From the NCBI GenBank assembly GCA_963995525.1, contig OZ023206.1, positions 69,881,085 to 69,945,084 of the forward strand: 64,000 nucleotides of DNA, in the 5' to 3' direction. Source of the stretch: Escarpia spicata. Taxonomy: Eukaryota; Annelida; Polychaeta; Sabellida; Siboglinidae. The notes below the pieces were generated by a model, which saw nothing but the letters and a program-made list of their open reading frames with translations, was not told where the DNA came from and made no database searches. Both the position numbers and the translations under genes were made by a program. This document shows, one piece after another, positions 10,901 to 22,616 of this stretch; the first letter of the stretch is position 1; the number at the start of each line of letters is the position of its first letter.

Positions 10901-13900
10901 TTTCAACAACATATGACTTTTTGTTCACTGTGCGAAGAATGAAAAGAAATCTTACAGAAGCCGCCGACATATCACAGAGGACACTATTTCCGTGTCACAC
11001 ACGGTGCAATGTTTTGACGGGAACGTCGTTGTCGACAAGATTTAACAAGATTGCCACCCAGAGAATTAACTCTAGGTGTCAGGTGGACAAGGAAGCCCTT
11101 TGGCTTATCGAGAGTCTGACCCTTTTATCTATGTGTATTCCGCCCGTCTGAGGTATGTGTCGATTTTATTTTTAAACATATTCACGCTACTAGCACCCAC
11201 ACAATCAGCAGGTAATCTGTTCCATTCATTTACAGTCCTTTGTGAAAATGAAAACTTTCTTATATCCAATCTACTCTGCTCCTTTGCTAATGCAAGTTCA
11301 TGTCCTCTAGTCCTTTTATCTTTCTTAACTGAGAAAAACATATTTCTATCAATATTTTCATAATCCTTCAATATTTTAAACACTTCTATCTGATCTCCTC
11401 TCAATCTACTGGTCTCTACTCTAGTGTTGTTAAACCGCATTTTTTTAGGCGTATTTCGTAACTAAGATCCCTCAGATTTTGTATCATTTTAGTTGCTCTC
11501 CTCTGCACTCTTTCCAGCATATCTATGTCCTTCCTGCGATATGGCCTCCACGCTTGAATACAATATTCTAAATGAGGCCTAACTATTGTTTTGACAATGT
11601 TCAGTTTACAAGAGCGTAGAGAGCGCCAACAACTTAAACCGAAATTGTGCCGTCGAGTATAGTAATATGAAGGGCAGTAGTGCGCAGGTTAAGTTACATA
11701 CAGCTTAAACGTTGTTCAAAATGTATTAACATATGTCACATAAAACTTGACCTTCGCGAAGCCGCAAATTTGAGTCAACGGGTCACTACGACGTTAATGT
11801 CGTGTAAACAAATCTTGCTTTTAATAGCAAACTTTTAATCGCTAACATTTGAAAGACATATTTGGCTGTGAACACGTGGTTCTCTGCGTGAAAGTGGACC
11901 CAAATTAAAGCGCAGTTAGTAAAATGTAGCTGTTTGTGAGAGTTAAAGATTGGTGTACAGTATTGTCGTCTTAGTCTTAGAAATTGCCAATTAGGACCGT
12001 TTTATGAACCGCATCCAGGATGGTGTGTTAGTAAAACGCAATGTTAATTTTCGATCATCGATAACGATCAAAAATTATTTTATCAATTTATGGAGCAAAA
12101 TCGGCCTTAAGAGCTGTTTTTTTGGTAATTCGGGTAAACAACGCGTTAAAGTCCAAAAGAGTCATACTAGTTGCGTCCTCCAACTTGGATTGTCCTTCCG
12201 AATAGACAACGTTTATTCACTGACAGGTTGCGATGTATTGGAGACATAGTCATATTTTTTCAGTAATTCCAAACACATTCTATGCTCGACCGATACGTCT
12301 TTATTTCGTTGACGTCAACGTAATGCCGTGATCCCAATTTTATGTACAAAGCATTTTTTAGAATGTGAAAAAGTCACACCATTCTCTATCCGTTTTCAGC
12401 ATTTCTTACTTTTTATATGTATACATATATTACTGTTATGTTTTTTTAGTATATTTAAAAACTTGATTTTATTTACATGTACAATGCCATTTACAAAGTC
12501 TGTCTTTAAGCAATTGTTACTTATTAATCGTATTACACACGTATATATTTATAAGCGTTTACCGTATAACTTATAATTATGTCATGTTGATAGGGCTATA
12601 TCAGATATTGTATGTCGTGTATTTATACTTTTATACATTTATTTCATCATGCCTACGTACCCGTTATTGTATGCTATAACTTTATGACATGTATACGCTA
12701 TATTGCGACACGGTGATCTATCATTTACCTTATGTCATGTATACATACAGGTTTAAAGATACACGTTTTTTTAAAAATATGATGCAGACTCATTAGTTAC
12801 AGCATGACATATATGCGTAGTATCAAAAATAGATAAGCGAGCAAAAAATAAACAACTGTCATACACGTTCGAAAAACGCCTTTTTAATGATTGTTAGTAC
12901 TATTACGGTTCGTCGGATGCCAACAATATTTATGTCGTTTGAAAGTTTAAGCGTTCTGCTATTCAAACATATAAATGGTTTCCTGATAATCATTCCTAAA
13001 ATTAACTGAAAACGGACCTACAACCGGGCCCGTTCCGGTGTGTTAGACACTGCGAACCATGTTGTTTCGTCGACACAGTTCACCAATCTACCGATTGAGG
13101 CACCACTATCAGATTTCATAGTATAAGCTCCACCCACTTTCAAACGACTGCTAAAATGACATACGTGAAGTAGGCGTGACATCACAATCACGTATATCAA
13201 CCAACCAACGCAACGAATTTAGACCCGTTGGGTGGCGTACTTTATTGTGACGTCACGCCGACGTAGAAATATATCGGTTTCGCTGCGATCAAAGCACATC
13301 AGTTTCGCCGCGGTTTAAAAGTGGGTGGAGCTTATCATATGAAATCAAGAAGTGGCGAAGTGCGCATGTCTGAACCTATGCAAATGAGGAAAACAGCGCC
13401 GTAATCGGAAGATTAGTGTACTGAGTACCCGCCGCCAACATCGTTCGGAACCGTACAGAACACCGAAAACGGCATGATTGTAGGTCCATTTATTGGTGTT
13501 CTTTGCACGGTTACCGGGAAATCTAGATGTCGCTAGAATAACAAAAAGTGCATCCTTTGATAAATGATACCAAGATCGTCGGGACAGGACGAGCCGTGAG
13601 GGTGCTAGCGACCGTAGAATTTCATGTTTTAGACGTGTTTTGAGTTGTTCATTTTTCGCTCGCTTATCTATTTTTGGTAGTATTCATTATACAATCATAT
13701 GCCGATGTGTCACTTATACTGCTGCGTGCTATGTATTTATAGTACCTGGTGTATACATCATTATACATTTGTTTTTAACTATATTGTTTGAATTGTGATG
13801 NNNNNNNNNNNNNNNNNNNNNNNNNNNNNNNNNNNNNNNNNNNNNNNNNNNNNNNNNNNNNNNNNNNNNNNNNNNNNNNNNNNNNNNNNNNNNNNNNNNN

Positions 13901-14821
13901 NNNNNNNNNNNNNNNNNNNNNNNNNNNNNNNNNNNNNNNNNNNNNNNNNNNNNNNNNNNNNNNNNNNNNNNNNNNNNNNNNNNNNNNNNNNNNNNNNNNN
14001 GTCATCATCATCATCATTGTGCAGCCGTAGTATCCCGTGGTTGGGCGAAGGCCTCAACATGTCGTTTCCAAATCTGCCTGTTTTGTGCTATCCTCTGCCA
14101 GATGATGTCCTTCCAGTACTCGTCTAGTTTGGCTCTCCACCGTCTCGCCGGTCTTCCTCTAGATTGTTTCCCTTCGTAAGGTCTCCAGGTTGTGATACGC
14201 GATGTCCATCGGTTATCTCGTAGTGTGCTGATGTGCTCTTCCTGCCCATGTCCATTTCTGTCTTCTGTTTTGTTTTATCACGTCTATAACCTTTGTCTTA
14301 TGCATAAACGTATATATTATATACGTGTATGCATATCTACGCGTACACACAAAGCACGACGCTCTTTGATTAAATATGACATTTGTGGTCGGTGGTTACC
14401 ACGCTATTATTAAACCAAGCTATTATTACTTTACGCTGATAATAAGGCCGAGGTTAATATAGCGTATTGTGATTGATAGTACTCTTAAATTACCGCACTT
14501 CAAACAATTATCGTTTTTTCTGCAAAGAAACGGTTTGCTGTGACTTCGACGACTACGTGAAGTATCTGAAACCGGATTTAGTTAAATGTTGCATTATTAC
14601 TTAGAAGAATAGTACCACATGTGTAGTCAACTTGTTCGCTATAGAGGTTTCTGTTCTTACAAGTTAACGAACTCGGAATTGTGAATGATTGTCATAAACG
14701 GTTTCTCTGACAGTGATCTGTGATGCGTTGTAATATATGTTCACCGTTAGTTGGTATCACCGCTATTTAGAGACGTCTTCTATTTAAATATAGTAAATTT
14801 TTCCGTTTACTTGTAAGGCAC

Positions 14822-14885
<64 letters not shown>

Positions 14886-14907
14886 TGTGTTTGTTTGTGT
14901 GTGAGAG

Positions 14908-14943
<36 letters not shown>

Positions 14944-17900
14944 AGTGTATATCCTTGTGCATATGGGTGTGCATCTTTTAAGCATGTGTCACAATATTTT
15001 TGCACTCCTGGTCAAGTTCTTGAATATAAAACCAAACTAAACATCTAAATCTAGACTCACCATTTAAACTAGCAGTATTTTCAATTTTGTATCACTAGAC
15101 TCTGTAATTAAATACATTGATCCTTTTTAGGCATCTTTTCCATTGCAAATGTTATTTTACGCAATTGTACTTCATGTCTTCGTTCAAAGCAAAACATAAT
15201 TTTAAACTGTGATTTTTAATAAAATCTATCTTGGTTTATAAATTCAAATAATTTGTAAAACGCACATAATTGCTTATCTCATTTCCTGTGCTTATCATTT
15301 AAAAAGTAAACACCCGAACATCCGGACGAACGGTGCTTTTCACGAAGTAGTTAACATAATTTGTGTATCAATTAAATGCGAAGTTGTCACGTTTTTTCTG
15401 CAGAAAAACGAAAGCTGCAACATTATGCACATTAACATTTCAACGCAACTAGGATTATATATTTTTTATTGTATAACACTATCACTGTAAGCGATGCTAT
15501 ATTTAAGTGATATTCTGTTTGTGTAACGCATTAATTAAGCGGTTTGTGAACGTAGGTTTGATCAGCGATGCGCAAGTGACGGTTCATCTGCTCCAGTTTC
15601 GAGTTCCTGCTGACTTAACTAATGATTTGATGAGTTGGGAATATCAGTTTTCTATTTCACGTACTAGAATTTCAATATGAATACAAAGGCAGATACACGT
15701 CTAGGATCCAGACTATATAAACAACACTGGTCAAGGGTAAGGCATCCAGTTCTCAAACATTCAAGGTACATTCAAGACGCTTATCTGAAAATGAAGATCG
15801 TCCAAGGTTAGTAAACGGTTGGACTTGTGATTTTTATTAACAATAACTTGATTATTATAGTATCGATGTTGCCAATGGTGTCGGTTGGAAACTATGTATA
15901 CGTCTTCGTATGCAGCAGATGTAGATAATTTGTAAAGTACTCCGGTACCTAAAAATCTTAATTGTTTCGAAGACTTCGTAACGCTCTTGTAATTGATTTT
16001 TTACATATTATGACACTGGTTTGTGAGGTCTCATTCAAATGGCAGCCTTTATTAGGCTATTATTGCTCAGTCGACCTTTCTGGTGTATCAGTGCGGGTAA
16101 TCACTGCCTGTCAGGGTGCTTGATGTCCTTGATGTCCGATTCCAAATGAATGAGACAGGATCGAAATTAACACGAGGGATATACACCTCCGGTGGCGAAA
16201 ACGTATTTCAACCACACGTACGGTGCCTGATCGTGGTCTTGAGCCCAGAACTCGTGGTAAAGCAAATGTGCAAATATATCAACCATTACGACTAAAACAT
16301 TAACAAGCTGGTTAAATATATCAGAATTAATTTCACAAACTCAAACCCTCGATACGAGCGTATCATGAATACTTCGAAAAATAGCGTATCAAAACTAATC
16401 ATCCCAAAGAACAACTTAATGTTAATCTGGGTATAATATTGTTTTATGATAACCAAAACAAATAACCAACAGCAGAATACAACAACAAAACGTATGTGAG
16501 AACTACAGCAGACACTAATAAAATTGTACATTAAAAAAATATTCAAATCGATAACATTATCAGCATCGCATAATAGCATTCGTTAGTTACGCATAGGCAA
16601 CATGCATGATCTTCACTTTATCTACCTTATAGCATAAACAATGATTGTATCATTTCCTCTTATAACTTTCACAATCGTGTGTCTTATTGTGGCAGTGTGC
16701 AGTGCAGCTTCCCCAGGGGACGCCACCTGTCTTCGATAAGTACATTACTACGCATGCGCAGGTCGAAGAGCGACGTGTTCCCCATGTCAAGTGACACACA
16801 TCATCGAATGGATGAAGCCGTTGGCGCCTACGTAAGTAGTCATTCCTGTTAGTATATACGGGAAATAGACCGTCGAAGTAATGCACAAGTGCAACTGTAA
16901 ATGTGTATCGTTTATTTCCCCCAATTTGGATGTTATGCAGAAAAGAATCGACACAAGTATATTACACCTTTACAGGCTGCTCGTAGTAGAAAGACATGTG
17001 TGTGCGTTTTCTTTGCTGAATGTCACGTGCTACAGATTTTATAATAATTATTACAATTTCAGACTCCAGATGCCAAAGATCCGAATCCTGTCGTCACCGG
17101 CAGTGACGTTGACCCGACCAGTCCCCAGAGTGCACTGCGACTCTACGCCGTGGCGGTGCTTGTGTATGCCATAAAGACAAATGGTGCTGATCACGAAAGT
17201 GTTCTAGTCTAACCTTATATTTTGCAATTATGGACGCAAAGAATAGGTGTATATGGCGCCACGTAGTGGTTGCTAATAATAATCTTGTTAGTGAAATGGT
17301 TCCCTGATCTCGGCTCCCTGAATATCTTGTATGGTAAGACTTTGTTCAGATTTTCTGTTCAAATTTAAAAAAAAAAAACGATTTACCCCATTGCGAACGG
17401 CGAAATTTGGGACCACCAGTATATCTTTTACTAACATTATTATAATCATATAAGCATGGTTCCACCCTTAGAGGGTGGCTGTCACTCAAATCCACAAATA
17501 GCAAGCTCGGAAGTAAAACAACAACAGAATATTGACAAGCAAGATGGCGGTAATTTTGGTCAAAACGGCGAAAAACATTGGTGAAAACGGCAACAAATAT
17601 TCGTATTTGAAAACGTCTTCAATTTTAGACAACACATACAACGTATTAGACAACGTATTCGCCGGTATATGCCATTTTATCTCTCTAAAGCTATCACAAC
17701 AGCTCTTGTTAGCAGCATACTTGGCAACTGCGATTCCCTTACATATAATATCGCTAGCAATGACATTACAAAACTTAATGTGTCCAACCTTATTTGGTAG
17801 GGTTGGACACGTTGCGAGATTATATGTGAGGGAATCGCAGTAGTTATTTGGTAAGGGTAGTTACATGATTTCCGCGGTTTTTTTCGCCACTTCTAGGCTC

Positions 17901-20900
17901 ACTGCATTGGCTCCCTGTGCGATATCGCATTATTTTAAGGATCAATACAATTACCTATCAAGCCCTTTCAACCAAACAACGTGCCTACCTACATCCAATT
18001 CGCACCACAGTAAGAAAGCCCAGGCAGCTTCGGTCGGCTGCTTCAAACCCACTTCAATGAAGACGAACGCTGGAATTCGAGCCTTGTCGGTCGTCGCACT
18101 TATTTTGTGGAACTCCCTATCAGCATTTCGTCTGTAGGAAATTTAGTTTAATTTCGCCGATATATAAAAACACATTATCTTTTTAATACTGCATAGCCTT
18201 CTTAGCTACTTATCAATTCCTTTTATCTGTTGCCGACTGTTGCCTTGTAAATGATTACTTTAAATTAATGCAAGATTGAGCATTAAATATCAATACTAAT
18301 ATAAAATTCCGCTGTTACAATTTCATGGACAATCTGAAACAATAGGCTGCACCGGCGGTCGCCGTGCTAACGGAGAGGGCGCGCTCAGCGGCCATGCCTG
18401 TAGTGACGTCAGCAACATCTCGGGCTGGTTGCTTTGTGACAGGCAAATGACCACGTTTGAGCGGGCTTATAGTGACATGAGTGGAGCTTATTCCGTACGT
18501 TTCTGAACGAAGGAGCTGCTTTGTCTTCATCCTCGTCTTGACGTTCAACACCTTAGACGAATCCCGTTTTTGTAGGAGTTTACAAGTGTTTCCGGTTTCA
18601 ATTTGTTCCACACTGGTTTCGGGGCAATGACGACATCCAACATAGTTCAACTTCTTGAGAAAATGGTGGGACTCCTTCTGATGCCTCTAGTCTCCTGGTG
18701 GTTAGGATGTACCGGTAATGGAACTTCATGTTCTTGGTTATACCAGCGTCCATCGGCTTGGTGATGGTAGTTGTATTAGATGAGTGAAGACGCGACGCCT
18801 ACGTACGTTGTTGTGGCTGTCTGGATTATTTTTTTGGAATATCCGTTTCACGTTTTAGTTCATCTGTACATATACTCCAAGCAACCAAGTGATTTTGTTG
18901 AATACTGCGATCCGACTTAGGCGAGAAAAAACACATTATCTCGGATCAAATGGACCTACTCAGTTATTCCAAGTTAGGCGAAGATCTGGCTTATAATTCG
19001 ACTTACACGATTGCGTGCACTTCTTGTACCAACTCTTGCAAGAATGGGATCCACGCGAAAGGCGATAGCAGGCGAAACGCATACGTTTTGTAATTGTTGT
19101 GCCAAGACTTATTTTCTAAATGTCATTGTTGTGGCGTCATTGCTAATACACCCATCATTCACCGTTAAAGTAAATATTTGTTTAACCAGCTATTCTGCGT
19201 ATGCTGGTGGGACTGTTGGGAACATGTTATGTTAAATATGTTATGGTTAAGTCAGAAACACAATTGTGAATCAAAATATGATGTTAAATATGTTTGACAA
19301 TGTGTTTTCTGTCAGCCAGGATAAGAAGTATTATCAGTAATGCAATGGAGTTAACATACATTATTAACTATTTTACCTATACTCAATTATAAGGTAAGAT
19401 AAGAAGAACACTTCTATAGCGCCATCAATCTAGATAAATCCATTCGGCAGCACTTAGAATACATAATTATATGTATGCAGAAATTCGGTAAGTTACATAA
19501 AATTTATAATATTAAATTAGTTAAAACAAATGATAATAAATAAATAAATAAGTTACAGCTAAAGATGATCATCAAAATTAAAGGTTTAATGAAAACAAAT
19601 ATTAAAGACATTGTGTAAAATTAGTATACAACATGTACAAATTAATACATAATTTATATACAAAAGTAAACAACAAATAAACTGACTGGCGATACCTAAG
19701 TTGCGTAAACAATCCGGAAAAGATGCGTTTTCAAAGGTCTTTTGAAAATCACCAGGCAACATACAAAATATAAGCGATACCCGCGAAACACATTTTCTAA
19801 GTACTCATTTGCCATATAATTTATCATCCCACAAAACAAGCGGTGCATTTTGTTGTTTTGGTGAGTGTCAGGGCAACTGTAATTTGTGTAATTCAGAGGT
19901 TCAATTCAAGGGGAGGGGTGGAATTGGAGGTTTTTGGAGAACATCGGGGAGTACAGTTTTATTTTTTGGAGAGTTTGAAGGGTTGCAATTGGAGATTTTG
20001 ATAAGTCTCATCCCCTGAATATTCACCAATTTCTGACACCAATGCATTTATTGGCCGTAACTACAATGACATGTTTTACGGCTTACCCTTCATAATGTAT
20101 GCTATACGTACTTACGTGTTTAATTCATAGCAATGAATCATATCGTCAAGTGAAATGTATTTATGAAGACAAAAGTAGCACAAATATATCCACAGTGTCA
20201 CAAGAATTATGAGCCGGCGCAGCAAATTATGTTATTACACCATCTGCTGAACACATTTCTACGAACAATGAAGTCATCTACCTACACGCATGTCACTGCT
20301 TTGGGGAAGGAGACGGAGAAGCTGCGGCAACAGGCATAGGCTTTGGAGAAACATATATGTTACAATACTTGCAATCTGGTAGGAGAAGGAGATTTTTTTA
20401 ATGATACAACTTTCACGACGAACGTTCCACCATACGCTAGTCTGCTTACGCCGTACCGATGACGCACCGGTACCTTAAAAGCATGAAATCAGAAAGGCAC
20501 TTTTGTTTTAGTAGTGGAAACTTGTCCCATCAAGGCAATACGGACATTGTTTTTTGGACATCACTTGACAAGAAGTCGGAGGAAAAGGAGCATGATCGTT
20601 AAGACGATGCAACTGGACTGCCACTAGCAGCAACTCGCAGGACAAAACACAACGCGTCAGCAGTTAGAATGAATGAAGTTGAAGAGCAGACTAGATACAT
20701 TATTTTATTGTCAGGTAGTAGTTTGTGGTGACTAATGATAAGAAGAAGCAATTGAAGAAGGAAAATACATTTTATCTTCAATATCCGCATACTAAAATGT
20801 GTGAGGAAAATACAAATACAAAAATAATATTCATATCCATTAGGTAGTGCTTACCGATCGACTGTTGAGGAGATATATACAAAAAGCGTGAGGTTATATT

Positions 20901-22527
20901 GGTCAGAGCTAATTTGCATATTCATGTCACAGATTTGCATATCATAATTTGTTCTCTGACTTAATCATAACCACATACCTGAAAACATTTGTTTGGACAC
21001 ATAATGTTGATTGTTTGGGTGTTTACAATTCGAGATATTCAGAAACGTATATATGTTAATGACGACACCTAATTTGCTTATTAATGGATTTTTTTTTAAA
21101 TGCCCAAAAATGCGTGGGTGGCACCAGTCGGACTATATTAACTTAGAGGGTTAGAAGGTCACGAAAATGCCAAAAAAAATCGTGCGGACCCTAATAATAA
21201 TAAACTTTATTTACACGCCATCAAATCCGGGACTAATGACCGGTACACCTTCAAAAGGGCATCTGACTACCGGACTGTTATGCTTTTCGGAGAAAAATGG
21301 AAACAGTGGATTATGGAGATAAATGAACGTATGTCCTTGATTTGTTCCTCAAAGCTAGTATATACGTAAACACTGTTGGGTAAAATCTGTTGCAGGATGT
21401 AGCTACACACTGACTGTAAAAACCTCAGCAAAGCAAAACGCCGGAACTGACGACAGAATTCAGTTCAGGATGTTGGACGGCTCGCTCAACAGCAGATGGC
21501 ATACGCTTAATACCGTGGGCCATGACGACCTTGAACGAAACCAGTAAATATATTATTTGTTGATTCAGTTGTCCGTGTGTGTGTGTGCGTGGGTGTGCGT
21601 GTATGTGCGTATGCAAACAATGATAAGATCAATAATAATACAACAAATCACCACTAATATTATAATAATCACATAGATTTTGTTTTAGTTTGTTATATAG
21701 TAGAATTTATATTTCAATTATTTGGTTTGACTTGAATTAATTTACTTATTTAACATATTATTTAAACGTGTTTAATGGGCACATACGGCAGCAAACCGCT
21801 CAACGGCAAAACTGTTCAACGGCAAACCGTCGAGAATCGATACAAAAGCGATTTTCAAAAAATTGCCGCGCGGCAAATTTACTCTGACCAATCAACGTTG
21901 TTACTTGGTGTGACGTGAAATTACACATTCGCGTTCCAATATAGCGATGTAAACACAAAATAAAATTGGAAGATTCGATGTTTGATATTTATTTTTTAAA
22001 TTGATGTAATTTGATTTGATTTACAATATGTAGTTGCATGGATACACGGTAAAATCGTAACGGATAGTGAATTATCGGCGGGAGTTGTTATAAGCTCCGT
22101 CCCATCACGATTATACAAATTCCAAGGAGACGTTGGCCATTTGGGAGGTCATAGGGTCCATGCTGGACATGGCAGATAAATGATAATTAATAAAAAAATA
22201 ATGCACAGGAAGTTTCGATCGCTGTATAAATATAGCTTACACAAGCACACTTGTGTTGACTTGGTTTTTGATTAAGCACCGTTACAGTTCACGTTTGAAA
22301 CAATACAAATAATACGCGCTTTGCTGTTGCCCTCTGTCAGTGCCATCTTTTACAGCGTTCACAAATTGCACATGTATCCAATTTGCATATGCCGTCGAAG
22401 ATTATCGCGCTTTGTGTACTAGGCTCTGCTCGCGGTTTGCTGCTTTGCCGTCGAGATTTTGCCGTCTAAGGTTATGACACGCACACGCACACGCACACGC
22501 ACACGCACACGCACAGACACACGCACA

Positions 22528-22616
<89 letters not shown>

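Noticed and set aside
13775..14127. ORFs running through 13801-14000
   Set aside because: They cross 200 unresolved bases.
14767..15040. His/Thr- or Cys/Val-repeat ORFs
   Set aside because: They are translations of the TG/TGCG microsatellite; the same applies at 22402-22623, 24266-24484 and 63508-63863.
16637..16735. Signal-peptide-like [23 protein letters not shown]
   Set aside because: It stops after 32 codons with no usable donor in frame; the pyrimidine-rich run is equally explained as a splice-acceptor tract.
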